Of a stretch of 17,759 nt of DNA, positions 8,263-16,161 are shown piece by piece. The DNA lies in NCBI GenBank assembly GCA_964558665.1, contig CAZLFA010000077.1, positions 1-17,759 of the forward strand. Direction: 5' to 3'. Under the pieces are notes generated by a model. It was not told the DNA's origin, made no database searches, and worked only from the letters and a program-made list of their open reading frames with translations. The stretch's first letter is position 1, and each line of letters opens with the position of its first letter. A program made the position numbers and the translations under genes. Source of the stretch: CAZLFA01 sp964558665. GTDB taxonomy: Bacteria; Desulfobacterota; Syntrophia; Syntrophales; PHBD01.

Positions 8263-8554
8263 TGCCGGACGATAAGGACCTCAACTAAGAGCTATTTTTG
8301 GCTAATTATTGAGAAGACAGTAATCAACCTGCCGAAAATAGACATAACACGCAAATCGAATGTCCAGTTGACGGCCCTTGAAACACGATTGAATTCACTT
8401 ACAGGATGCACCCTTACCGGCTTCTGAAAAAGAGTCTGCAGCCGGTGCTGGTCAGCTTTTTGGAAACGGCTAATATGATTTTGCCGCATATCATGGGGGT
8501 CAGCCATTTTTGATAATATTGAGGGAGCAGTTTTGACTGAGCTTCATTCCGGGA
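8263..8554. other. Gene-poor stretch between convergent genes
   Basis: It lies between the end of the small repeat protein gene and the end of the minus-strand barrel gene. It has no convincing gene. The only notable structure is a 7-bp inverted repeat, ACCGGCT (8416-8422) and AGCCGGT (8440-8446), with a 17-nt loop and no U-run. A 71-codon minus-strand frame (8292-8507) has no ribosome site and no recognisable features. Confidence 0.5.
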
Positions 8555-9901
8555 CTAGAACTCCTTAAAGACACCAAACCCCAGGCCATACTTTTTATAA
8601 CCGTTTTCCAGGTTGAAATAACTTGTCTCGCCAAAGACACCGTAGCCATCCTTGATCCAGTGCCTGTGTCTCAGTGTTAACGATTGCGAATCGTTGGATA
8701 CATCCGTTGGCGACGCCAGATTTGTGGCACGATAAGCCTGATAACCGAAGGAGTAAATGAGGGATGTCCAGGTATTGCCGACCTCTCCGTACTCGAGAGC
8801 AAAGGTATGGGAGAAGGAGCCGACAGACCCGGGCATGCTTATGTTGCGAAACAGCCGGTAACTGCCGACAAATTTCCCCAGGTAGGCCGCAAGACCCGTA
8901 GAGATGATATAATCACGGTGATCAACGTGATAATCGATGATGGAGCCCCCGACTGTCCAAACAAAATTGCGCCGTTCACCGAATTTGAAATTGAAATCGT
9001 GATCAACGCGAATGCTGGGCAGATAGTCGCTGACAGTTCCCATGGATGCACTGCTGTATGTATACAACCAGTCTAACCAGTCTTTATAAATGCCGGCACT
9101 GAAAAGAGAGGCGTTTTTTTCTTGCCTGGCAAAACCGGCGATCTCGAAAAAATATGTATATCCTGTTTCCTTCCTCGTGTATTTAAGGTTAAGCGTATCC
9201 CAGGTTCCATATTTGTCTGAAAGGTTTTCATGCATGTATCCCGATTCGATAACATTTTTCCTTAACTGTCCGGGTGTCCTGCCTCCGGGAGTTATTGATT
9301 CCTGAAGCTTGGTTTCCGGGGGCTGCGCTTTGGTATCCGTTTTCTGTTCAACAACTCCTTCCCTGGACAACGGTGAAGCTGAGATAACCTGCGTCTTGGA
9401 TTCGATTAAAGCATTCTCTTGCTGTGCATTTGCTGCCGTCTTTTCCAATTCTGCATCTTCAATAATCGTTACCGGACGGGACCGCATTCTTACAATCCGT
9501 GATGAATCATAAGCACATGTCTTGGGCCTTGCTTTCCTGAAATTGCGCTTTATGGCCTTAAGTGTCTCTTCAGCCTCATTTTGATTATTATAAAATCCAA
9601 CCAGCAGTAAAAATCCTTCTTCATCCTTTTCAATGCGGACATCATCATATTTTTTCATCCGGTCGAATTGTCTGAGAAGCGACTTACTGTTTGTCGAGCC
9701 CTGCACCTCGATGCAGATGTATTCGCTTCCCGGCTGGACCATCCTCCACTTCTTTAATACAGATGCCTGCTGTTCCTTTACCTTTACCTTTACCTTTACC
9801 TTCGCCTCGCTTATATCGCTATGCATACAAAACTGGACGATCAGTAAAAGGAACATCAGACGGACAATCCAGGTCTCTTTATCAGTGATACATCTTTTCA
9901 T
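8555..9901 (-). CDS. SPOR-like plus YaiO-type outer-membrane beta-barrel (448 aa)
   Basis: Three parts are visible after an N-terminal hydrophobic signal (about 13-33). Residues 58-137 resemble a SPOR-like fold (alternating strand-helix-strand, EYICIEVQG... GFLLLVGFY). A polar, low-complexity linker spans about 138-215. A C-terminal barrel (about 217-448) of the YaiO outer-membrane type, with many aromatic strands, ends in F-K-E-F. A KVKVKVKVK tract directly after the signal is encoded by a hexanucleotide repeat. In E. coli yaiO neighbours a family-2 glycosyltransferase (yaiP) and a deacetylase (yaiS), and here the barrel also follows a glycosyltransferase/deacetylase operon, 55 bp after the epimerase gene. 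It is a plausible outer-membrane export or anchoring component for the polysaccharide. The ribosome site at ATG 9901 is weak; Met16 is a poorer alternative. Confidence 0.87.
   Translation of the reverse strand: MKRCITDKETWIVRLMFLLLIVQFCMHSDISEAKVKVKVKVKEQQASVLKKWRMVQPGSEYICIEVQGSTNSKSLLRQFDRMKKYDDVRIEKDEEGFLLLVGFYNNQNEAEETLKAIKRNFRKARPKTCAYDSSRIVRMRSRPVTIIEDAELEKTAANAQQENALIESKTQVISASPLSREGVVEQKTDTKAQPPETKLQESITPGGRTPGQLRKNVIESGYMHENLSDKYGTWDTLNLKYTRKETGYTYFFEIAGFARQEKNASLFSAGIYKDWLDWLYTYSSASMGTVSDYLPSIRVDHDFNFKFGERRNFVWTVGGSIIDYHVDHRDYIISTGLAAYLGKFVGSYRLFRNISMPGSVGSFSHTFALEYGEVGNTWTSLIYSFGYQAYRATNLASPTDVSNDSQSLTLRHRHWIKDGYGVFGETSYFNLENGYKKYGLGFGVFKEF
9777..9806 (-). repeat. In-frame hexanucleotide tandem repeat
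   Basis: On the plus strand there are four perfect TTTACC units (9777-9800) and one degenerate unit, TTCGCC (9801-9806). Each unit encodes one Lys-Val pair on the minus strand, in the barrel protein just after its signal peptide. Copy-number change by slippage would alter the KV tract without shifting frame. Confidence 0.8.
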
Positions 9902-9956
9902 AATTTCTGATCAGTCCTGTTGAAAATTACCGCACGCATCACTCTGAGTCGGCAGA

Positions 9957-11171
9957 TTACGACCGGCAGCTTACTGCTTTAATCTTATCTTTAAATTTGA
10001 GGGTCCTGTCTGCGGATTGCGGGTATTCCCCAAGAAAAGACCGGATTTCATCCAGCATCAGAAAGTCAAGCAGACGGTCACACGTTAATCCGTCACCGAA
10101 CGGGTTGCATGCAACAAGATGACGCTCCGTTTCTTTTTCCCCGTCCATGAAGCTGCAAAAAGATTGGATGATTTTCTCTTCGTCCACACCGATCAGTTTG
10201 CCGAGGCCACATTCTACTATCTCCTGCCTTTCGGTTACCTCCCTCAGGATCATGATCGGCTTGTTGAGGGCGGCCGCCTCTTCCTGAATTCCTCCAGAAT
10301 CGGTCATTGTCATAAGTGCATCTTTCAAAAGGTAGATCATCGCTGGATAAGTCAGCGCCTCGATGAGTGCGATGTTCTCTTTTTTCTTTGAAAGCATCTC
10401 GATCACTATTTCTCTCACTTCGGGATTTTTATGGAGTATCCAGATAAAAAGAAGGTTATTGTAACGTTGGGAGAGTGTCTCGACGGCGGTGCAAATCTGC
10501 CTTAAAGGAGCGCCGATATTTTCGCGTCGATGTGATGTTATCAGAACGAAATTCTTGTCGGCAATTTTATTCATATCAATTTGGTAGGGCGCGAGTTCCT
10601 GGAAGACCTTTCCTCTGTCGAGAAGCGATGGCACCATGTGTACAGTATCCACTATGGTGTTGCCGGCAAGGAGGATCCTGTCCTCCCTGATGCCTTCTCT
10701 TATAAGATTGTCGCAAGAGCGCAGTGTAGGAGCGAAATGAAAATCTGCGATTCTGCTGACCAGATTTCTGTATATCTCTTCAGGATAAGGCGAATACTTG
10801 CTGCAGGTTCTCAGGCCGGCTTCCAAATGAAGCACCGGCTTTTTTAAAATGAAAGCTATGAATGCCCCGGTATAGGTTGTAAGCGTATCCCCCTGAACGA
10901 TGACAATGTCGGGGTTTTCCGACTCTATGCTGTGACTTATGACATCCATAAGGCAGTGAAGCCTTTCCTGATAGCTGTAACTGTCTGACATGCAATTCCC
11001 ATGTATGGTCGGACGTAAACTGAAGAAATCGAGAACATCCTCGGCAAGTTCAACGTGCTGTCCCGTATGGAGCATGGAAACAAGGCAGTGATCCTTCAAC
11101 TTATGATAAACAGGCGCCAATTTGATAATCTCGGGCCTGGTTCCAAAAATTATAAGCACTTTTGTTTTCAT
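9957..11171 (-). CDS. wecB: UDP-N-acetylglucosamine 2-epimerase (non-hydrolysing)
   Basis: Cytoplasmic enzyme interconverting UDP-GlcNAc and UDP-ManNAc, and so a source of ManNAc-type precursor. The 404-aa length and motifs are those of the WecB/MnaA family: GTRPE (10-14), HTGQH (35-39), QGDT with D95, HLEAGLRT with E117, PEE with E131, SHRREN with H214, DSGG (291-294) and NPFGDG (356-361). D95, E117, E131 and the SHRREN histidine correspond to the catalytic set described for E. coli WecB. The start ATG overlaps the preceding stop codon (ATGA, 11168-11171), and AAAGGA precedes it. Position within a polysaccharide operon suggests it feeds the family-2 synthase. No dehydrogenase that would make UDP-ManNAcA is present in the window. 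Confidence 0.96.
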   Translation of the reverse strand: MKTKVLIIFGTRPEIIKLAPVYHKLKDHCLVSMLHTGQHVELAEDVLDFFSLRPTIHGNCMSDSYSYQERLHCLMDVISHSIESENPDIVIVQGDTLTTYTGAFIAFILKKPVLHLEAGLRTCSKYSPYPEEIYRNLVSRIADFHFAPTLRSCDNLIREGIREDRILLAGNTIVDTVHMVPSLLDRGKVFQELAPYQIDMNKIADKNFVLITSHRRENIGAPLRQICTAVETLSQRYNNLLFIWILHKNPEVREIVIEMLSKKKENIALIEALTYPAMIYLLKDALMTMTDSGGIQEEAAALNKPIMILREVTERQEIVECGLGKLIGVDEEKIIQSFCSFMDGEKETERHLVACNPFGDGLTCDRLLDFLMLDEIRSFLGEYPQSADRTLKFKDKIKAVSCRS

Positions 11172-12058
11172 AATATGTCCTTTGTCATCTGAATAACAAT
11201 CTGCTGCTCCACAGAGAAAGAGCGCAGTTTTTTTCCATAGATTTCAATGAAACGTCCCCATATTTGTCTGGTTGATACAGCATCTTTCTCGATCAGCCCG
11301 TGCAGAATTGGAAAAAGCTGGGCAAAGGCATCAGGGTATGGCGTTTTCCATGATGACTTATGGAGTGTATTGCCGGCTATCGCCCAGTAGAAATTATGCT
11401 CGGAAGTATCGCTGAAAAGCCTTATGATTGCCTCCTTCAGGCTCCGCTCCACATTCCGGTAATATTTGTCTTCAGCTCCCATCATGACAGACAGACGGTT
11501 GAAGGCTGCTATACCGCCAAAGGCTTCGCAGTTGTTCATCAGGTATTTAGTACTGTTGTCGGGTGTTACTTTTGTCAGCCCATCGCGGTCCTGCAGCATG
11601 GAGATCAGATAGGCAATATCTTTTATTTTCTGCCAATTCTTTTTGATCAGTACAGTGTCACCGGTCTTATTGTAATAGGCCTCAAGCAAGACCAGGAAAA
11701 TACCCGCATAGCCGTCTATGGAATCGTAGTCCCTGTCGTGCATTTCGCTCTTTTCGCTGACACTGTAATCATAAATTGTTCCCGTGAGGCCATATTTGTC
11801 AGGGTAGTTCAGGTGCGTAAAGTACCAGTTAATAAAATTCCTCACGTCGTCAATAATCCGTTCATGCCTGACTGCATGGATGGAAAGAAGAGAAACGATA
11901 TACGGATTCACGGTTGTTTTTTTTCCGACCGGCATATTATATGTGGCAAGGATCTTAACCCCCGGATGTCTCCAGCGCGTTTGGGCGGAGTATGCGTCTG
12001 TGTAGACCAGAGCAGGGATACAAATGCTAAGAAGTACGAAGGTCAATAGTTTTCTCAT
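11168..12058 (-). CDS. Secreted (alpha/alpha) six-hairpin glycosidase-like protein (296 aa)
   Basis: The N-terminus (1-25: MRK, hydrophobic core, ending AYSA) is a signal peptide. The mature part is helical, with repeated amphipathic pairs and a conserved-looking acidic/aromatic stretch around residues 97-120 (RDYDSIDGYAG, then LLEAYYNKTGD). This recalls (alpha/alpha)6 glycosidases or lyases such as the GH8, GH15 and GH88 clans, but I cannot place it in a numbered family. Probable role: periplasmic trimming or cleavage of the nascent polymer, as glycosidases do in other synthase-dependent loci. This is inferred from fold and position. Its ATG lies inside the end of the deacetylase gene (32-nt overlap) with AGGA 8 nt upstream, and its stop overlaps the epimerase start. 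It is short for a full six-hairpin barrel, so it may be a minimal or degenerate version. Confidence 0.8.
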   Translation of the reverse strand: MRKLLTFVLLSICIPALVYTDAYSAQTRWRHPGVKILATYNMPVGKKTTVNPYIVSLLSIHAVRHERIIDDVRNFINWYFTHLNYPDKYGLTGTIYDYSVSEKSEMHDRDYDSIDGYAGIFLVLLEAYYNKTGDTVLIKKNWQKIKDIAYLISMLQDRDGLTKVTPDNSTKYLMNNCEAFGGIAAFNRLSVMMGAEDKYYRNVERSLKEAIIRLFSDTSEHNFYWAIAGNTLHKSSWKTPYPDAFAQLFPILHGLIEKDAVSTRQIWGRFIEIYGKKLRSFSVEQQIVIQMTKDIL

Positions 12059-13862
12059 GCGAATTATCCTGTACAGTCAGATAATAGTTATGCTCGTCCT
12101 CATCAATGGAAATGCTGCTGTCTGCTTCAACAGGTTTTACAATGCCTTTTTTGGGTACAGCAACAGTGATGCCGTGAAGTCCTTCCTTGTTAATTAAGCG
12201 GACAATCATTTTTCCGCTGTCCATACGGAAAGAAAATCTGGTATTTATCACTTTCGTGAGATGCTTCGTAAAATAGCTCATGGTCTCAACCTGTATGCTG
12301 CCTTTTGCCTGCATGTCCTCAAGCCTGTCGAGGAAGGAGTGTATGGCCAACGGATACTCTTTTATGTTGTATGGATGTGAATATATTAGTCGCACCGTCT
12401 TGTTTCTGGCTACGAAATTCAATATTCCCGATAGCCATTCACCAACCTCCTGTTCAGTTTTCCCCGCATTTTTCATTTCGTAGAAAGAGGCGTACTCTTC
12501 AAGCAGGCTAATGGGAAAGGCAATCATTTTCTGAGAAACCATTTGGCCTTTGTAGAAACTGCGGTTGGGTGCGGATGAAGCGTCTCCCGTATAATAGTAG
12601 GCGATGAAACCAAGCTTTTCGAGTATTTTTGTTGTTACCGGCTGGGGGTGGACACCGGCGGGCGCAGAATATTCGATAATCCGGTATCCCGTTATCTTCT
12701 CCAAGGATTCCTTATTCAAACGGATGTTCTTTTCCATATCCGTTCTGTTAAATTTTTTCTCTTCAATATTTTTAGCGAACCAGTTATGTCCCCATCCTCC
12801 ATGTGATCCAATTACACCATACTCCTTGAGTTTCTCAACTAGTGCATGCCCCTTCCCCCCGGCATCAAAACCCAATCCGTCGCCGGGAATATCCAGAAAA
12901 TCACCTGCTGTAATATGACTGGAACACTTGATACCTTTTCGGAAAAATCCATCGGCAATCACTTTTGGCAGGTTTGACCACTCTATGCTGGAATCAATGT
13001 GCCAGTTAATAACGATGCCGCCTTTGTTATTGGGTACGGGCAGAATACGGGGTACTCCAACAACCTTGATCAGAAACGCTCTGAGTGCGGAGCGCAGGAA
13101 CAGCTCATCGGACTGACCTTTAAGATATCCGAGAGGGGGATTGGCATAAAAAATGTTTCCTCCTCCTGAACTGTAAAGTGCAAAAGCAGGATATATCTTG
13201 CCGTCTGATGATGTAATATTGGCAAATACTTTCTCTGATCCAATATTCTTAACCTTTTCCACCCTGGCCATAGGATATGTCATACGGCTGATCTTGTATC
13301 CCTTTACAATAAAGTCCTTCCCTGTTTTGCCCGGGGGTATTTCCAGAAAATCACTTCCCTGCTGCCCGTTGATCGTTATATAGCCCTGCGTATAAGCATC
13401 CGATTTATTTTTTTTGTATGTTATATAGTTTATTCCAATAATGTCGGTAAGAAACGCTTCTTCATGAAACACCCCTTGAAGATTTTTAACGCCGACATCA
13501 CTGACGAGAAAAATATTACCGCCGTTCCCCAGATAATCCTTTATCCATGGAATTATCTCACGGGGTATTATTTGATTGATCCCGTCCGGAAATATGATTG
13601 CAGGCTTTCTGGCTATTGCACCCCGGGGTAATGTGGTTAATTCAAACAGGTCGATCTTTTGATAAGGAATTCCCTCCTCCTCCAGAATACTTTCATAAGC
13701 GGCCAGGGAATATGGATAATCATTTGTAAGCGACCGGTTGAAAGCAAGCAGAACCTTGATTTCGTTGTATGCCTTCTCCTGCACAATGTGGTATATATAA
13801 TAACCAGCCGCCATTAATACCAGCATTGTTAATACCATGTATCTTGCGCGGGATTTCGTCAT
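12027..13862 (-). CDS. Membrane-anchored atypical NodB-type polysaccharide deacetylase (611 aa)
   Basis: A single N-terminal membrane segment (about 8-26) anchors a periplasmic protein. Residues 35-260 resemble a class-I glutamine-amidotransferase/ThuA-like alpha/beta domain (YESILEEEGIPYQ, then GGNIFLVSD, then GGGNIFYANPP). Residues 282-540 resemble a NodB (CE4-like) deacetylase: WHIDSS with H288 and D290 in place of the usual DD, S353-H354-GGWG-H359 as metal-binding histidines, SAPAG (399-403) in place of RxPxG, and SHPYN with H496. A short beta-domain (about 541-611) closes the chain. The layout recalls the non-canonical deacetylases of the PelA/Agd3 type rather than PgaB, which is a tentative comparison. 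Expected reaction: removal of N-acetyl groups from an exported amino-sugar polymer. It starts with an ATGA overlap on the upstream gene. Confidence 0.88.
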   Translation of the reverse strand: MTKSRARYMVLTMLVLMAAGYYIYHIVQEKAYNEIKVLLAFNRSLTNDYPYSLAAYESILEEEGIPYQKIDLFELTTLPRGAIARKPAIIFPDGINQIIPREIIPWIKDYLGNGGNIFLVSDVGVKNLQGVFHEEAFLTDIIGINYITYKKNKSDAYTQGYITINGQQGSDFLEIPPGKTGKDFIVKGYKISRMTYPMARVEKVKNIGSEKVFANITSSDGKIYPAFALYSSGGGNIFYANPPLGYLKGQSDELFLRSALRAFLIKVVGVPRILPVPNNKGGIVINWHIDSSIEWSNLPKVIADGFFRKGIKCSSHITAGDFLDIPGDGLGFDAGGKGHALVEKLKEYGVIGSHGGWGHNWFAKNIEEKKFNRTDMEKNIRLNKESLEKITGYRIIEYSAPAGVHPQPVTTKILEKLGFIAYYYTGDASSAPNRSFYKGQMVSQKMIAFPISLLEEYASFYEMKNAGKTEQEVGEWLSGILNFVARNKTVRLIYSHPYNIKEYPLAIHSFLDRLEDMQAKGSIQVETMSYFTKHLTKVINTRFSFRMDSGKMIVRLINKEGLHGITVAVPKKGIVKPVEADSSISIDEDEHNYYLTVQDNSHEKTIDLRTS

Positions 13863-14893
13863 ACAACGATTCCTCTCCGGTCAGTCATCAGATAGCCGTA
13901 AATCAAAGTGTTGGCGGTTATTGTCATATCTCTCTTGCTGATCACGGATTTGACCATTTGCGGCTCACCTATTTGCACTTCTGCTTCCAGATTAATATGA
14001 CCCTGAGAAAAAATATTTCCCAGGATGACTGAGTGATGACCAATTCTAACGTTGCCCTCAACAAAAAGATCACCGTTGACGGTCACGTTATCTTCTATTG
14101 TCAGATCTCCATACACTTTAATGCTTCCCTCAATAATGCAGTCTTGCCTGATGACAAGGTTCTGCCTGGCAATGATGTCCTTGGTAAAAATCATTGACGG
14201 AGGAACTATGGTTTGATTTGATTCTATTGTGAATGCAAATTCAGAAATATCCTGCAGCGGCTCTGATGGCTTTGCCTCTGTCTCAGTTTTGTATGTCGCG
14301 ACAGGCTGTCCATACAGGCGCGTGAACTGAGCTCCCTTGCCGACTATCAGATTCTTTTGCGTTGCTGCGCTCATGCCCAGATTGCAGTTTTCGGCAATTT
14401 CAATGTCGCTTTCAGAGTCAATCCAGCGAATAATTTTTGAATCCCTGCCAATATACAGGTGGCCTTCCGAATAAATAGCTCTTACGGTGTTTCTATTTCC
14501 AATTATTACCGATCCCGAGGTAAACACTTCCTTTTCCAGTTCAACGTCATCTCCAGAGCGCAGGTTGCCCATCACATAGAGAATTTTTGACACACTTTCT
14601 CCCTGGTCGATTTTTTCTCCATGAGATATCCTTATTTTCTCAGGCCTTGAAAGGTATACATCATATTCTCCCGGTTGCGGATTTTCCTGGATGCCTATTG
14701 CCTTTTCCAGATAGCTTTTGAATGAACTGCCGAAATATCCAGGATCTTTAGAATAATTGACATTGATGAAAAGGGGCTTGTCATCTTTTGGCATGTAGAG
14801 TTCCAGTAGTCCCGGGATAAAAGGAATGATCAGCATGACGACTAAGAGTATGAGTAATATGACAATTGCGTAATTTTGAATTAAAGCATCCAT
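13859..14893 (-). CDS. Membrane-anchored bactofilin-like polymer-forming protein (344 aa)
   Basis: The N-terminal membrane segment (about 7-33, very Ile/Leu/Val-rich) is followed by about 300 residues. These include two stretches of short repeated strands (about 85-190 and 235-325) with hydrophobic residues at i, i+2 and a Gly turn every 5-6 residues (for example GNLRSGDDVELEKEV and IEGSIKVYGDLTIEDNVTV). This is typical of right-handed beta-helices in bactofilins (polymer-forming cytoskeletal proteins). The frame opens further upstream, at a GTG at 14944, but ATG 14893 has GGGGGAG 8 nt before it and shares one base with the glycosyltransferase stop (TAATG), so I choose it. Bactofilins polymerise and scaffold envelope enzymes; a scaffold for the synthase is inferred. 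Membrane topology is unclear. A hexapeptide-repeat acyltransferase is less likely because the repeats are irregular. Confidence 0.85.
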   Translation of the reverse strand: MDALIQNYAIVILLILLVVMLIIPFIPGLLELYMPKDDKPLFINVNYSKDPGYFGSSFKSYLEKAIGIQENPQPGEYDVYLSRPEKIRISHGEKIDQGESVSKILYVMGNLRSGDDVELEKEVFTSGSVIIGNRNTVRAIYSEGHLYIGRDSKIIRWIDSESDIEIAENCNLGMSAATQKNLIVGKGAQFTRLYGQPVATYKTETEAKPSEPLQDISEFAFTIESNQTIVPPSMIFTKDIIARQNLVIRQDCIIEGSIKVYGDLTIEDNVTVNGDLFVEGNVRIGHHSVILGNIFSQGHINLEAEVQIGEPQMVKSVISKRDMTITANTLIYGYLMTDRRGIVV

Positions 14894-16161
14894 TATCGGG
14901 ACTCCCCCGCTGTTTCTTTCCTGAATCTCCTGGTTTTCTGCCACACTGCTGTCCGGCCCGTTATCACATCAACAATTGCATCCTTGCATCCCAGGGTCAC
15001 ATACCAGAGGCTGAACATGAAATTGAAGATGAAAAACGGCAGCAGCCTTATACGGTAGGTTGAACCATCGAGAAATGAAGCAATGCCCACTTCGTAGAAT
15101 GGTGCGAAATTTCCAAGGGAGTTATAGAAGGCACCGAACAGTATCGGGTATATCCCCGGCAGTATTGTGAGATCGCCCATGAAAAAAAGCGCCAGAGAAT
15201 CAAGCATGCCGAGAAAGAAGAGCCCCGGGAGAAAATAGATGCAGAGAAGCAGACAGCCGTCGAGTTTTTCTCTGAAATTAAGGAACCGGGAATTTAGAAG
15301 AGGCCTCATATACCGAAACATAACCTGATTGTGACCTCTTGACCAGCGTCTTATCTGTCTTGCCCTTACTGTCCAACTCTCGGGTGATTCTTCATAACAT
15401 TCCACACGGTTTGCATAGACAACCTTCCACCCATTAATGAAAAGACGAAAGGTAAGTTCCGTGTCCTCCGTAATGATGTTGGGGTCGAATCCTCCAAATG
15501 CCATGATGGGGTCTTTTCTGAAGCCTCCCACTGTGCCTCCATACTGCGGCATCAGCTTCAGATTATGCCTGGCCTGCTGGTCGACCTGGTAGCCACCGGA
15601 GCGCTCAATGTCAAGCATGCGAGTCAGCAGGTTTGCTGACGTGTTTATTGGAATCACTCTGCCCATCACAGCACCCACCTCCGGATCCTTGAAGCATACC
15701 GCTATGTCTCTCAGTATGCCGCGCGGCGGCACATAATCAGCATCAAAGACTATTATTATCTCACCTTTGGCCAATTCAAGGGCATCATTAACGGCATTCT
15801 GTTTTCCTCCTAGTCCGGTATATCTATGTAGAGGATTAATAAATGAATGCTTCGCTGCATAGGCATCGATAATGCCCCTGGTGCCGTCCTGAGAATGATC
15901 ATTTACGGGAAGAACTTCCAGTCTGTCCCTCGGATAAGTAGACTCTATCAGAGCATCAAGGACGTTCCTCGCCACCTTCTCTTCATTGTGCATGGGTATC
16001 AGGACAGTTATGTCGGGGAGATCCGAATCTATTATATCCTGGTAGTACAGCCTCTGCTCACCATATAGCCTGTTTAAGGAGAAGATGTAATGCCTTATGA
16101 AATAGACGACAAGCAGGATAATGAGAAACATCATGTATGTTTTAAGAATGATCAAGACCAT
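14893..16161 (-). CDS. Processive family-2 glycosyltransferase, polysaccharide synthase (422 aa)
   Basis: Inner-membrane synthase that polymerises a nucleotide sugar and probably moves the chain through its own membrane domain, as PgaC, HasA and BcsA do. One membrane helix (about 8-27) precedes the cytoplasmic GT-A domain (about 50-290). Motifs are ND88, D140-A-D142, T231-E-D233 and Q269-I-R-R-W273. The DxD, TED and QxxRW set marks a processive family-2 enzyme. Three or more membrane segments follow (about 302-327, 332-350, 372-392), and an Arg/Lys-rich cytoplasmic tail ends the chain. No PilZ domain is present, so any c-di-GMP control would act elsewhere. The start overlaps the upstream gene by 10 nt. 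Length is close to PgaC/IcaA. The neighbouring epimerase and deacetylase suggest a GlcNAc- or ManNAc-type polymer. Confidence 0.95.
   Translation of the reverse strand: MVLIILKTYMMFLIILLVVYFIRHYIFSLNRLYGEQRLYYQDIIDSDLPDITVLIPMHNEEKVARNVLDALIESTYPRDRLEVLPVNDHSQDGTRGIIDAYAAKHSFINPLHRYTGLGGKQNAVNDALELAKGEIIIVFDADYVPPRGILRDIAVCFKDPEVGAVMGRVIPINTSANLLTRMLDIERSGGYQVDQQARHNLKLMPQYGGTVGGFRKDPIMAFGGFDPNIITEDTELTFRLFINGWKVVYANRVECYEESPESWTVRARQIRRWSRGHNQVMFRYMRPLLNSRFLNFREKLDGCLLLCIYFLPGLFFLGMLDSLALFFMGDLTILPGIYPILFGAFYNSLGNFAPFYEVGIASFLDGSTYRIRLLPFFIFNFMFSLWYVTLGCKDAIVDVITGRTAVWQKTRRFRKETAGESR
14902..14908 (-). promoter_or_regulatory. Ribosome binding site deciding the bactofilin-like start
   Basis: On the minus strand GGGGGAG lies 8 nt before ATG 14893, inside the end of the glycosyltransferase gene. 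The TAATG junction implies translational coupling. Confidence 0.65.

Noticed and set aside
8292..8507. 71-codon minus-strand frame downstream of the barrel gene
   Set aside because: No Shine-Dalgarno sequence, no signal or motif, and it lies in an intergenic stretch after the operon; too weak to call.
11360..12049. 229-codon open frame on the plus strand
   Set aside because: It is antisense to the signal-peptide-bearing gene at 11168-12058, which fits the overlapping operon.
13859..14944. Longer bactofilin-like protein starting at GTG 14944
   Set aside because: It would overlap the glycosyltransferase by 52 nt and has no clear ribosome site, whereas ATG 14893 has a strong one.
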